Source of the DNA: Lachnospiraceae bacterium OM04-12BH | GTDB taxonomy: Bacteria; Bacillota; Clostridia; Lachnospirales; Lachnospiraceae | Direction of reading: 5' to 3' | Length of the DNA: 64,000 nt | Assembly (NCBI GenBank): GCA_003490145.1 | Contig: QULQ01000001.1 | Span: 124,001-188,000, forward strand | Part shown: positions 1-9,088 of the stretch, piece after piece | Numbering within the stretch: the first letter of the stretch is position 1 | Layout: every line of letters begins with the position of its first letter | The notes under the pieces: generated by a model | What the model was told of the DNA's origin: nothing | What the model saw: only the letters and a program-made list of their open reading frames with translations | Database searches by the model: none | Program-made: the position numbers and the translations under genes

Positions 1-642
1 ACTGTAGCAGAGAATATTAAGGATGCTGTCAATAAGAACCCCGAAGTAATCAGACCGGTAGATAATCCATATTCCAAAACCGGCGGACTTGCCGTATTAA
101 AAGGAAATCTGGCACCGGACGGCAGTGTTGTCAAGAGATCTGCTGTTGTAGAGGAAATGATGGTTCACGAAGGGCCTGCCAGAGTATTTGAATGTGAGGA
201 AGATGCGATTGCAGCCATCAAGGGTGGCAGGATCGCAGCGGGAGATGTGGTTGTGATCCGTTATGAAGGTCCCAAGGGCGGTCCTGGTATGAGGGAAATG
301 TTGAATCCCACCTCAGCCATTGCCGGTATGGGACTTGGCTCATCTGTAGCCCTGATCACAGACGGACGTTTTTCAGGAGCATCCAGAGGAGCGTCTATCG
401 GACATGTTTCTCCTGAAGCTGCTGTAGGTGGGCCTATCGCACTGGTAGAAGAAGGCGATATCATCAGCATTGACATTCCGGCACTGAAGCTGGAAGTTAA
501 GGTTTCTGATGAAGAACTGGCAAGAAGAAAGGCAGACTGGAAGGAAAGAGAGCCCAGGGTAACAACCGGATATCTGGCAAGATACAGAGAAATGGTAACA
601 AGCGGAAACAGAGGGGCTATTCTGGAAACTCCCAGAAAATAA
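1..642 (+). CDS. ilvD: Dihydroxy-acid dehydratase, C-terminal part (5' end outside window)
   Basis: IlvD removes water from 2,3-dihydroxyisovalerate or 2,3-dihydroxymethylvalerate to give the 2-keto acids that precede valine, leucine and isoleucine. The reading frame is open from base 1, so only the last 213 codons are present. The visible part has the family's C-terminal landmarks: a [15 protein letters not shown] block near the left edge, then [14 protein letters not shown] and [21 protein letters not shown]. The N-terminal Fe-S cysteines lie outside the window. The stop is 25 bases before ilvB, consistent with one ilvD-ilvB transcript. Identification is firm; nothing looks broken. Confidence 0.96.
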   Translation, partial: TVAENIKDAVNKNPEVIRPVDNPYSKTGGLAVLKGNLAPDGSVVKRSAVVEEMMVHEGPARVFECEEDAIAAIKGGRIAAGDVVVIRYEGPKGGPGMREMLNPTSAIAGMGLGSSVALITDGRFSGASRGASIGHVSPEAAVGGPIALVEEGDIISIDIPALKLEVKVSDEELARRKADWKEREPRVTTGYLARYREMVTSGNRGAILETPRK

Positions 643-667
643 TAATGAGCATGGAGGCAAAAGAACT

Positions 668-2341
668 ATGAAATTAACAGGAGCGGAGATCGTAGTTGCC
701 TGCCTGAAGGAGCAGGGAGTAGATACTGTTTTCGGTTATCCGGGCGGTACGATCCTGAATGTATATGATGCTTTGTATAAACACAGTGATGAGATCAGAC
801 ATATTCTGACCTCCCATGAACAGGGCGCAGCCCATGCGGCAGACGGGTATGCCAGGGCTACCGGCAAGGTCGGTGTCTGCCTGGCAACCAGCGGACCTGG
901 TGCAACCAATCTTGTAACCGGTATTGCAACGGCCTACATGGATTCTGTACCTATGGTAGCAATCACCTGTAATGTAAATCTTCCGCTCCTTGGAAAGGAT
1001 TCCTTCCAGGAGGTAGATATTGCAGGTGTAACCATGCCGATCACAAAGCATGGGTATATTGTAAAGGATGTCAGTATTCTGGCAGATACGATCAGAAAGG
1101 CCTTTGCGATTGCAAGAAGTGGCCGGCCTGGACCGGTTCTTGTGGATATCACCAAGGATGTGACAGCGGCACAGTTTGAATATCAGGAGAAAAAGCCGGA
1201 AGTACTGCCTGTAAAGAAAAAATATGAGGAAGAAGATATAGAGAAGGCAGTAGCTCTGATGAAGGAAGCAAAAAAGCCATATATCTATGTAGGTGGCGGT
1301 GCTGTTATTTCTGGAGCCTACCAGGAAGTGCGGAAGCTGTCCGGGCTGCTGGATGCACCGGTATGTGATACCCTTATGGCGAAGGGGGTTATGGATGGAC
1401 ACAGCGACTATTATACCGGCATGATTGGTATGCATGGAACGAAGACCTCTAATTTCGGAGTAAGTGAATGTGACCTTCTGGTTGCCCTTGGTGCCAGATT
1501 TTCAGACAGAGTTGTAGGAAACGCTTCTGCCTTTGCAAAAAATGCGAAGGTATTACATATTGATATTGATGCGGCTGAGATCAATAAGAATATCCACAGT
1601 GATGCGTTTGTAGTCGGGGACCTGAAGGAAGTATTAACAGAGATCAATGAAAAACTGCCAGAGCAGGAACATCCGGAATGGATCGCTCATATAAAGGAAT
1701 TAAAAGAGAAATATCCTCTTTCCTATGATCACAGTGTATTATCCTGCCCTTATATCATGGAGGAAATTGATAAGGCAACAGAAGGAAAAGCCATCATTAC
1801 CACGGATGTCGGGCAGCATCAGATGTGGGCTGCCCAGTATTACAAATATTCAGAGCCTAGAACCTTCTTATCTTCCGGCGGTCTTGGAACCATGGGGTAT
1901 GGACTTGGAGCCTGCATCGGAGCCAAGTGCGGCAGACCGGAAAAAATCTGCATCAATATCGGCGGAGATGGATGCTTCCGTATGAATATGAATGAGCTTG
2001 CCACCGCAAGCCGCTATCAGATCCCGATCATCCAGGTGGTGATCAACAACCATGTGCTTGGTATGGTAAGACAATGGCAGACACTGTTCTATGAAAAGAG
2101 ATATTCACAGACGGTTCTGGATGACGGCGTGGATTTCTGTATGGTTGCAAAGGGGCTTGGCTGCGAAGCCTTCCGTGTGACCACGAAGGAGGAATTTGAT
2201 GAGGCGATCAGAAAGGCTATTGAGCTGAAAAAGCCGGTAGTGCTTGACTGCATGATCGGGGAGGATGACAAGGTATTCCCGATGGTTCCGGCAGGGGCAC
2301 CTATCAGCGAAGCCTTTGACGCTTCTGATATGGAAGCATAA
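668..2341 (+). CDS. ilvB: Acetolactate synthase, large (catalytic) subunit, copy 1
   Basis: This thiamine-diphosphate and FAD enzyme condenses two pyruvates to acetolactate, or pyruvate with 2-ketobutyrate, in branched-chain amino acid synthesis. At 557 residues it has the normal length. The N-terminus carries GYPGGTILNVYDAL and the catalytic-glutamate region HEQGAAHAADGYARA. The C-terminal ThDP/Mg motif is GDGCFRMNMNELAT followed by NN. An AUGGAGGC ribosome site precedes the ATG. It follows ilvD and its stop overlaps the next ATG by one base. No small subunit is adjacent; IlvN proteins are at 34.1-35.2 kb beside a second large subunit, so subunit pairing is uncertain. A catabolic acetolactate synthase is less likely given the ilvD neighbour. 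Confidence 0.95.
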   Translation: MKLTGAEIVVACLKEQGVDTVFGYPGGTILNVYDALYKHSDEIRHILTSHEQGAAHAADGYARATGKVGVCLATSGPGATNLVTGIATAYMDSVPMVAITCNVNLPLLGKDSFQEVDIAGVTMPITKHGYIVKDVSILADTIRKAFAIARSGRPGPVLVDITKDVTAAQFEYQEKKPEVLPVKKKYEEEDIEKAVALMKEAKKPYIYVGGGAVISGAYQEVRKLSGLLDAPVCDTLMAKGVMDGHSDYYTGMIGMHGTKTSNFGVSECDLLVALGARFSDRVVGNASAFAKNAKVLHIDIDAAEINKNIHSDAFVVGDLKEVLTEINEKLPEQEHPEWIAHIKELKEKYPLSYDHSVLSCPYIMEEIDKATEGKAIITTDVGQHQMWAAQYYKYSEPRTFLSSGGLGTMGYGLGACIGAKCGRPEKICINIGGDGCFRMNMNELATASRYQIPIIQVVINNHVLGMVRQWQTLFYEKRYSQTVLDDGVDFCMVAKGLGCEAFRVTTKEEFDEAIRKAIELKKPVVLDCMIGEDDKVFPMVPAGAPISEAFDASDMEA

Positions 2342-3744
2342 TGAAAAATTCTGCATTAGTAAAAGGCTGCGTGATCGGATTTTCCATTGTGGCAGCGTCA
2401 GTGATTGGGTTTTATCTCTGGCTGTCTCATTATTATAAAGACGGCTTCAGTTATGGAACGTGGATCAACGGTGTTTACTGCACCGGCAAGAGCATTAATG
2501 AAATCAATGAGGAACTGCTTTCCGGCAGAGAACATGGAGGGCTTACTGTTCTGAAAAAGGATGGGGAGTCCTTCAGGATAAAGGCACAGGATATTTCGCT
2601 TACAGTTTCCTATACAGAGCCTCTCAGACTGTATCTGGACAGACAGAACCCCTATCTCTGGATCGACAATCTGATCGGTTCCGGTGGAAAAAAGGAACTG
2701 AAGCCACAGGTGGAGTATGATGCGGATATATTGGAGCAGATCCTGATGGATGCCGGAATTCCCAATGCTCCGTTAAAGACAGACGGCAAAGTCCTGATCA
2801 GGAAAACAAAAGAAGGTTATGTTCTTGTGAATGAAAGAGAAGGACTTCTGAATGGGAAGAAGGCATGCCTGCTGATAGAGGATGCGCTGGAAAACGGCGA
2901 TACGGAGGTGGATCTGGCGGAAAATGAGTGCTATGAGGATCTGCCATTGACGGAGGAAATGGAGGAGAGTATTACTCTGTTTCAGAAAATATCTGATTTT
3001 CAGGACTGCAGGATCATTTACCAGATGGGAGATGATCAGGTGCCGGTAGATGCTTCCAGAGCCTGTGACTTTATAAAGCTGGATGAAAGCGGGAATTTTG
3101 TTCTGGATGAACAGGGAAAGCTCTGTGCTGATGAAGAAAAGGTATTTGCTTTTGTAGACTGGCTTGCTGATACCTATGATACAGTAGGAGCAGAGCGTAC
3201 CTTTCATGCTACAAGGGGAGATATCGTGAAGGTGGAAGGTGGGATCTATGGAAACCTGATCGACAGGGAAGCAGAGAAGGAGTATCTACTTGACGCTTTT
3301 CTTCAGAAGAAGGCAGAAATACATACGCCGGTCTATTCCCAGATGGCCAGAAAACAGGGACTGGATGATATCGGGGACACCTACATTGAAGTGGATATGA
3401 CAGAACAGAAGCTGTATTATTACGAAGAGGGAAAGCTCCTGATCGATACTCCGGTGGTAACAGGAAATACATCTCTTCGGAGGGGAACTCCATGTGGAAC
3501 CAATTATGTCTATGCCAAGCAGAAAAACAGGACTCTCCGGGGGGCTGATTATGAAAGCTTTGTCAGATACTGGATCCCGGTAAAGGGAGCGATCGGCATT
3601 CATGATGCGTCCTGGCGATCGGAATATGGAGGAGAAATCTATAAAAAGTCCGGTTCGCACGGCTGTATCAACACACCTCTCGATGAAGTGGCAAAGCTTT
3701 ATGATCTGGTAGAGATAGGTACACCGTGTGTAATGTTTTACTAA
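2341..3744 (+). CDS. L,D-transpeptidase (YkuD) with peptidoglycan-binding-like domain
   Basis: This is a predicted membrane-anchored enzyme that makes 3-3 cross-links in peptidoglycan or attaches proteins to it. Residues about 8-28 form one N-terminal membrane segment. The middle (roughly 60-330) resembles the PG_binding_4 regions that precede YkuD domains in Clostridia. The C-terminal YkuD domain (about 345-467) ends with the catalytic motif SHGCINTP, with His440 and the nucleophile Cys442, preceded by GIHDASW. The ATG overlaps the ilvB stop (TAATG), so translation is probably coupled to ilvB although the role is unrelated. Catalytic residues are intact and the C-terminus is complete. Substrate preference cannot be told from sequence. 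Confidence 0.92.
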   Translation: MKNSALVKGCVIGFSIVAASVIGFYLWLSHYYKDGFSYGTWINGVYCTGKSINEINEELLSGREHGGLTVLKKDGESFRIKAQDISLTVSYTEPLRLYLDRQNPYLWIDNLIGSGGKKELKPQVEYDADILEQILMDAGIPNAPLKTDGKVLIRKTKEGYVLVNEREGLLNGKKACLLIEDALENGDTEVDLAENECYEDLPLTEEMEESITLFQKISDFQDCRIIYQMGDDQVPVDASRACDFIKLDESGNFVLDEQGKLCADEEKVFAFVDWLADTYDTVGAERTFHATRGDIVKVEGGIYGNLIDREAEKEYLLDAFLQKKAEIHTPVYSQMARKQGLDDIGDTYIEVDMTEQKLYYYEEGKLLIDTPVVTGNTSLRRGTPCGTNYVYAKQKNRTLRGADYESFVRYWIPVKGAIGIHDASWRSEYGGEIYKKSGSHGCINTPLDEVAKLYDLVEIGTPCVMFY

Positions 3745-3749
3745 AGCAG

Positions 3750-3778
3750 TTGACTAAAGTGTTAAATCGGTTTACAAT
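3750..3778 (+). promoter_or_regulatory. Sigma-A promoter for serC-serA
   Basis: TTGACT and TACAAT are separated by exactly 17 bases and lie just after the L,D-transpeptidase stop, about 70 bases before the serC start. A second possible -10 (TATAAT, 3792-3797) follows in an AT-rich stretch. This makes serCA an independent unit rather than the tail of the ilv transcript. Confidence 0.7.
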
Positions 3779-3849
3779 AAGTGAAATATTTTATAATATT
3801 TTAAGATTTTCATATATGAGGGGATAACCCGTGACAGGAGGAAGAAAAA

Positions 3850-4941
3850 GTGGCCAGAGTGTATAACTTTTCAGCAGGTCCGGCAGTTTTACCTGAAGAA
3901 GTATTAAAAGAAGCTGCAGATGAAATGTTAGATTACAGAGGAACCGGTATGTCCGTGATGGAGATGAGTCACAGATCGAAGGCCTTTGAAACTATCATTA
4001 ACGAAGCCGAGGCTGATCTGAGAGAGCTGATGAATATCCCTGATAATTATAAGGTGTTGTTTTTACAGGGAGGAGCAAGCCAGCAGTTCGCAATGATCCC
4101 TATGAATCTGATGAAGAACAGAAAGGCTGCTTATATTGTTACCGGTCAGTGGGCTAAAAAGGCATTTCAGGAGGCAAAGATCTATGGTGATGCCGTAGAG
4201 GTTGCATCTTCTGCAGATAAGACCTTTTCTTATATTCCGGATTGTTCTGATCTCCCGATTCCGGAGGATGCAGATTATGTTTATATCTGTGAAAATAATA
4301 CCATTTATGGAACCAAATATAAAACACTTCCAAATACCAAGGGACATATTCTTGTTTCTGATGTATCATCATGCTTCTTATCAGAGCCTGTTGATGTAAC
4401 AAAGTATGGTATAATCTATGGCGGTGTACAAAAGAACGTGGGACCTGCCGGTGTTGTTATTGTTATCATCAGGGAAGATCTGATCACAGAGGATGTCCTT
4501 CCCGGAACGCCTACCATGCTGAGATATAAGATTCACGCTGATGCAGGATCTCTTTATAATACACCTCCGGCTTATGGCATTTATATTTGCGGCAAGGTAT
4601 TCAAGTGGCTGAAAAAACAGGGTGGTCTTGCAGCAATGAAGGAGCGCAATGAAAAGAAAGCAAAGATTCTGTATGATTTCCTGGATGAGAGCAAACTCTT
4701 TAAGGGAACAGTAAGAAAAGAAGACCGTTCCCTGATGAATGTACCTTTCGTAACAGGCGATGCTGATCTGGATGCCAAATTTGTTAAGGAAGCCAAGGAA
4801 GCTGGATTTGAAAACCTGAAAGGTCACAGAACAGTAGGCGGCATGCGTGCCAGCATTTACAATGCGATGCCGATCGAGGGCGTTGAAAAGCTTGTGGAAT
4901 TCATGCGTGAATTTGAAAAAAATAACGGAAAAGAGGACTAG
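3850..4941 (+). CDS. serC: Phosphoserine aminotransferase
   Basis: SerC is a PLP enzyme that converts 3-phosphohydroxypyruvate and glutamate to phosphoserine, the second step of serine synthesis. The 363-residue protein starts YNFSAGPAVLPEEVL, the family N-terminus. The PLP lysine is Lys195 in YGGVQKNVGPAG, and the C-terminal GHRTVGGMRASIYNAM is typical. The start is GTG at 3850, with ACAGGAGGAAG just upstream at good spacing. serA begins 6 bases after the stop, so the first two pathway enzymes are co-transcribed. All expected residues are present. Confidence 0.97.
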   Translation: MARVYNFSAGPAVLPEEVLKEAADEMLDYRGTGMSVMEMSHRSKAFETIINEAEADLRELMNIPDNYKVLFLQGGASQQFAMIPMNLMKNRKAAYIVTGQWAKKAFQEAKIYGDAVEVASSADKTFSYIPDCSDLPIPEDADYVYICENNTIYGTKYKTLPNTKGHILVSDVSSCFLSEPVDVTKYGIIYGGVQKNVGPAGVVIVIIREDLITEDVLPGTPTMLRYKIHADAGSLYNTPPAYGIYICGKVFKWLKKQGGLAAMKERNEKKAKILYDFLDESKLFKGTVRKEDRSLMNVPFVTGDADLDAKFVKEAKEAGFENLKGHRTVGGMRASIYNAMPIEGVEKLVEFMREFEKNNGKED

Positions 4942-4947
4942 ATCAGG

Positions 4948-6111
4948 ATGTTTCAGTATTATTGTTTAAATCCCATTTCAAAGGTAGGTCTTGAGAAATT
5001 CTCAGATAGCTATACAAAGACAGAGACTGCAGAAGAGGCGGAAGGAATCCTTGTAAGAAGTGCTGCCATGCATGATATGGAGTTCTCGGATAAGCTGCTT
5101 TGTGTAGCAAGAGCAGGGGCAGGTGTCAATAATATTCCTCTTGACCGCTGTGCAGAAAAGGGGATTGTAGTATTCAATACTCCTGGCGCCAATGCCAATG
5201 GTGTGAAGGAACTGGTATTTGCAGGTATGCTGCTGGCATCAAGAGATATCATCGGCGGTATTAACTGGGTGATCTCTGATAAGGGTGATGAGAATATTGC
5301 CAAGGCTGCCGAGAAGGAAAAGAAGAAATTTGCCGGTACAGAGATTGAGGGCAAGAAGCTTGGTATCATCGGACTTGGTGCGATCGGTGTCAAAGTCGCA
5401 AACGCAGCAAAGCATCTTGGTATGGAAGTTTATGGATATGATCCTTATGTTTCCGTGGATGCAGCATGGAACTTAAGCCGTGATGTAAAGCATGTGCTGA
5501 ATGTAGAGGATATTTATGAGAACTGCGATATCATCACCATTCATGTACCGCTTCTTGATTCCACCAAGGGCATGATCAATAAGGAAGCCATTTCCAAAAT
5601 GAAGGATGGTGTGATCCTGCTGAACTTCGCAAGAGATCTTCTTGCAGATGAAAAAGATGTATTGGAAGGAATTAAAGCAGGAAAGATCAGAAAGTATGTA
5701 TCTGATTTCCCAAATCCGACTACGGCAGGCCAGGAAGGCTGCATTGTCATTCCTCATCTTGGTGCTTCTACAGAAGAGTCAGAAGATAACTGTGCGAAGA
5801 TGGCTGTGAAGGAAATGATGAACTATCTGGAGAATGGTAACATTGTAAACAGTGTGAATTATCCTTCTCTTGACATGGGTGTCTGCACACAGGCAGGCCG
5901 AGTGGCAATCTTCCATAAAAATATCGCCAATATGATCACAAAGTTTGCAGCATGCTTTGGTGATGAGGGAATCAATATCACAGATATGATGAACAAATCC
6001 AGAGGAGAGGTTGCTTATACCATGTTTGATCTGGAGAGTCCTGCAGAGCAGAAGATCATTGACAAGCTGCAGAGCATTGATGGTGTGTTCAGAGTCAGAG
6101 TAGTGAAATAA
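4948..6111 (+). CDS. serA: D-3-phosphoglycerate dehydrogenase (short form with ACT domain)
   Basis: This protein oxidises 3-phosphoglycerate with NAD to 3-phosphohydroxypyruvate, the substrate of the SerC encoded just upstream. It has a D-2-hydroxyacid dehydrogenase core with the NAD-binding motif GIIGLGAIGVKVA at about residues 138-150. The catalytic His region is VIPHLGASTEESEDNCA, and a C-terminal ACT domain (about 315-387) probably senses serine. It has 387 residues, shorter than the 520-residue type II SerA. The catalytic arginine block reads NFARDLLADE, where many relatives have NCARGGIVDE. Pairing with serC supports the serine role over a generic hydroxyacid dehydrogenase. Confidence 0.92.
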   Translation: MFQYYCLNPISKVGLEKFSDSYTKTETAEEAEGILVRSAAMHDMEFSDKLLCVARAGAGVNNIPLDRCAEKGIVVFNTPGANANGVKELVFAGMLLASRDIIGGINWVISDKGDENIAKAAEKEKKKFAGTEIEGKKLGIIGLGAIGVKVANAAKHLGMEVYGYDPYVSVDAAWNLSRDVKHVLNVEDIYENCDIITIHVPLLDSTKGMINKEAISKMKDGVILLNFARDLLADEKDVLEGIKAGKIRKYVSDFPNPTTAGQEGCIVIPHLGASTEESEDNCAKMAVKEMMNYLENGNIVNSVNYPSLDMGVCTQAGRVAIFHKNIANMITKFAACFGDEGINITDMMNKSRGEVAYTMFDLESPAEQKIIDKLQSIDGVFRVRVVK

Positions 6112-6112
6112 A

Positions 6113-6169
6113 CAAAAATAAAACTGTTGTCATTTCGCCTGATGAAATGTTCCAACAGTTTTATTTTTG
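6113..6169. terminator. Strong bidirectional intrinsic terminator
   Basis: A perfect 17-bp stem (arms 6113-6129 and 6153-6169) has A-rich and T-rich ends and encloses a smaller CATTTC/GAAATG stem. It lies after the serA stop and before the end of the convergent small gene at 6229-6525, so it can stop transcription from both sides. Confidence 0.9.
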
Positions 6170-6228
6170 CTGTTAGTTATGTTTCTGACGGTATGACTCT
6201 TTGTCCGTAAAAGAAACTACTGCGAGGT

Positions 6229-6525
6229 TCAGATAGTCGGGAAGTCGATGGGGATGTTTCCTTTCTTTTCCTTCCCGGCCTTGCGGGCAAGGACTTCACT
6301 GGAGAGATCCATGTATCTGACAAAGATGTCTTCCAGGGCAACACCACGCTTTAAGGCAAGCTTACGCATAATGGGTTTTAATTTATCAAGCCGTTCTGAC
6401 ATTTTCATATCTTCCGGCTTCACATCTCCGATGACTTTTTCGGAGTAAGCAGTGATCTTCTGCATCAGTTCCTTATCGTCTCCGGTCAGAAAATCGAAGT
6501 CCTCAGGGGTGATTGGATCATACAT
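6229..6525 (-). CDS. Small protein of unknown function (98 aa)
   Basis: I do not recognise this family. The predicted protein starts MYDPITPEDFDFLTGDD, is mostly charged and probably helical. It has a basic MRKLALKRGV segment in the middle and ends IPIDFPTI. It has no signal peptide, membrane segment or cysteine pair. The ATG at 6525 was chosen because AAAAGGAAG lies upstream at proper spacing; a longer upstream reading would overlap glgB and have no ribosome site. It is transcribed divergently from glgB and convergently to serA. A cytoplasmic regulatory or structural role is only a guess. Confidence 0.75.
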   Translation of the reverse strand: MYDPITPEDFDFLTGDDKELMQKITAYSEKVIGDVKPEDMKMSERLDKLKPIMRKLALKRGVALEDIFVRYMDLSSEVLARKAGKEKKGNIPIDFPTI

Positions 6526-6587
6526 AATTTCACTTCCTTTTTTATATATAGTAGGTAACAGATCCTGTATATTGTACCACTTGACCC

Positions 6588-6616
6588 TTGTACTGTACAC
6601 CCATTTTTGATACACT
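6588..6616 (+). promoter_or_regulatory. Putative sigma-A promoter for glgB-mscS
   Basis: TTGTAC and TACACT are separated by 17 bases in the divergent intergenic region, with the glgB ATG about 50 bases downstream. The match is moderate, and an overlapping TTGACC at 6581-6586 offers an alternative -35. Confidence 0.5.
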
Positions 6617-6667
6617 GTAAGAACAGGTTGGATGGAAAATTCCGGAATGGAAAACAGGGGGATTATA

Positions 6668-9088
6668 ATGGACAATAAATTATATAAGCTGATGAACTGG
6701 CCAAGAGTAGAAGGAATCATTTATTCAGAGGAGAACAGTCCGTTTGAGATACTGGGACCGCATCCGGCAGGACGGAATACACTGGTTCAGACCTTCTGGC
6801 CGGATGCCAAAGAAGTTTTTCTTGTTTCAGGGACGAAAAAGAAGCAGATGGAAATGGCTGATGAGGCCGGCTTCTTTGCCTGCCTGGTCAGCGGAAGGGA
6901 CATGGCAGACTATCGGTATGAAGTGCACTATGATGATGAAAGAGGTATAAAGTCTGTGAAGGATGCTTACCGTTATCATCATGGATTGACAAAGCAGCAG
7001 ATCGATAAGCTGAATGCAGGAATTCTGTATGATTCCTATGAGTTTCTTGGCGCACACCCCATGGAGATCGACGGGTGCCATGGTACTTTTTTTGCAGTTT
7101 ATGCACCAAATGCCATCCGTGTCAGTGTAGTAGGTGATTTTAACTATTGGGATGGACGGATACACCAGATGCAGCTTTGCCGGGAAAGTGGTGTATATGA
7201 ACTGTTTATCCCGGATGTAAAAGCAGGGGACTGCTATAAATACGAGATCAAATCTAAAGGAAATACAGTCGTTCTGAAGGCAGATCCCTATGCCTTCGGA
7301 CAGCAGCTCCGTCCGGATACAGCTTCCATTGTCAGGAATATTTCTTATGAATGGTCGGACGAGGCATGGATGAAGGAGAGAAAGAAGCTTCAGCAGAAGG
7401 ACGCTCCGGTCAGTGTGTACGAGCTTTATCTTGGTAGCTTCAAAAGAGGGGAAGATGGAGAGTACCTGAATTACCGGGCACTGGCACCCCTTGTTGCCTC
7501 CTATGCGAAGGATATGGGATATACCCACGTGGAACTAATGCCGGTAATGGAACATCCGCTGGATGCGTCCTGGGGATATCAGGTGATCGGATATTATGCA
7601 CCTACGGCAAGATATGGCACAGCCGCAGATTTTAAATATTTTGTAGATATGCTTCATAAAGAAGGGATCGGGGTGATCCTTGACTGGGTTCCGGCACACT
7701 TCCCAAGAGATACTTATGGGCTTGGCAGATTTGATGGCACCTGTATTTATGAGCATGAGGATCCAAGAAAAGGGGCACATCCACATTGGGGTACACTGCT
7801 TTATAACTACGCCCGTCCGCAGGTATCCAATTATCTGATCTCCAACGCATTGTACTGGGTGAAGGAATATCATGCAGATGGGATCCGGATGGATGCCGTT
7901 GCCTCCATGCTGTATCTGGATTATGGCAAGAAGGAAGGAGAATGGATTCCCAATATTTATGGTGGCAATGAAAATCTGGACGCGGTGGAATTTTTAAAGC
8001 ATCTGAATTCTATTATGAAAAAGAAAAATCCTGACGTGTATCTGATTGCAGAGGAATCTACAGCATGGCCGAAGGTGACCGGTGAGGTAGAGGAAGATGG
8101 ACTTGGATTTTCCATGAAATGGAATATGGGATTCATGAATGATTATCTTTCCTATATCAGCTATGATCCATATTTCCGTGCCCATCATCATAATGAACTG
8201 ACTTTCAGCATGGTGTATCAGTACAGCGAGAATTTTATGAGTGTATTTTCCCATGATGAAGTGGTGCATGGTAAATCTACCATGATTGGTAAGATGCCGG
8301 GAAATAAAGAAGATAAATTTGCCAATCTGAGGCTTACCTATGCCTATATGATGACGCATCCCGGAAAGAAGCTCCTGTTTATGGGACAGGATATTGCCGA
8401 ATATAAGGAATTTGATGAAACAAGGCAGACGGAATGGGGGCTTTTGCAGTACCCTGAGCATAAGGGAATTTCAAAACTGGTGAAGGATCTGAATTTCCTG
8501 TACAAAAACAAGCCTGCCTTGTATAAGAAGGATACGGATCCTGATGGATTTGAGTGGATCAACTGTATTTCCAGTGATAAATGTATGCTTTCTTTTGTGA
8601 GAAAAGCAGATAAACTGCAGGATATGATACTGGTAGTGGCAAATTTTGCAGGGATTGAACAGGAATTTACTGTGGGTGTACCTGCAGCTGGAAAATATAA
8701 GGAACTATTTACGACAGATGATAAAATATATGGCGGAAACAGTAGCCGGGTTACCAGAGCACAGGCAACGACAGAAGAGGAGGCGGACGGAAGGGAAAAT
8801 TCCATTCATGTGGTGGTGCCATCACTTTCTCTTGTGATGTATTCCTATGCGCCTTATACGCAGAAGGAACTGGCAGAGATCGAGAGAAAGAAAGAAGCGG
8901 CGATGGCGAGAAGAAAAGCGAAAGAAGCCATGAAGGAGGCTGAGGAAGCTAGAAAAGAGGCTGATCTTGCAAGAGAAGAGGCAGGATTGGCACAGAAGAA
9001 GGCAGAAGCCGCAGAAGAAAGAGCTAAAGCTGCCATGGAAAGAGCAAAGGCTGCAGATAAGGAAGCACAGGAGAAGGAAAAGGCATAA
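6668..9088 (+). CDS. glgB: 1,4-alpha-glucan branching enzyme with C-terminal coiled-coil tail
   Basis: GlgB cuts an alpha-1,4 glucan chain and rejoins it as an alpha-1,6 branch during glycogen synthesis. The 806-residue protein has N-terminal CBM48-like modules (about 15-215) and a GH13 catalytic barrel. Catalytic residues are Asp409 in GIRMDAVASM, Glu462 in LIAEESTAWP and the aspartate of FSHDEVVHGK. Start 6668 has AGGGGG at good spacing; an upstream ATG at 6632 lacks a ribosome site. The usual GlgB ends after the C-terminal beta domain. Here about 74 further residues, rich in Ala, Glu, Lys and Arg, form a predicted long coiled coil. No other glycogen gene is nearby. It directly abuts the mechanosensitive channel gene. 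Confidence 0.95.
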   Translation: MDNKLYKLMNWPRVEGIIYSEENSPFEILGPHPAGRNTLVQTFWPDAKEVFLVSGTKKKQMEMADEAGFFACLVSGRDMADYRYEVHYDDERGIKSVKDAYRYHHGLTKQQIDKLNAGILYDSYEFLGAHPMEIDGCHGTFFAVYAPNAIRVSVVGDFNYWDGRIHQMQLCRESGVYELFIPDVKAGDCYKYEIKSKGNTVVLKADPYAFGQQLRPDTASIVRNISYEWSDEAWMKERKKLQQKDAPVSVYELYLGSFKRGEDGEYLNYRALAPLVASYAKDMGYTHVELMPVMEHPLDASWGYQVIGYYAPTARYGTAADFKYFVDMLHKEGIGVILDWVPAHFPRDTYGLGRFDGTCIYEHEDPRKGAHPHWGTLLYNYARPQVSNYLISNALYWVKEYHADGIRMDAVASMLYLDYGKKEGEWIPNIYGGNENLDAVEFLKHLNSIMKKKNPDVYLIAEESTAWPKVTGEVEEDGLGFSMKWNMGFMNDYLSYISYDPYFRAHHHNELTFSMVYQYSENFMSVFSHDEVVHGKSTMIGKMPGNKEDKFANLRLTYAYMMTHPGKKLLFMGQDIAEYKEFDETRQTEWGLLQYPEHKGISKLVKDLNFLYKNKPALYKKDTDPDGFEWINCISSDKCMLSFVRKADKLQDMILVVANFAGIEQEFTVGVPAAGKYKELFTTDDKIYGGNSSRVTRAQATTEEEADGRENSIHVVVPSLSLVMYSYAPYTQKELAEIERKKEAAMARRKAKEAMKEAEEARKEADLAREEAGLAQKKAEAAEERAKAAMERAKAADKEAQEKEKA

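Noticed and set aside
6526-6720. Longer minus-strand form of the 98-residue protein starting at 6720
   Set aside because: It would overlap glgB and has no ribosome site, whereas ATG 6525 has AAAAGGAAG at proper spacing.
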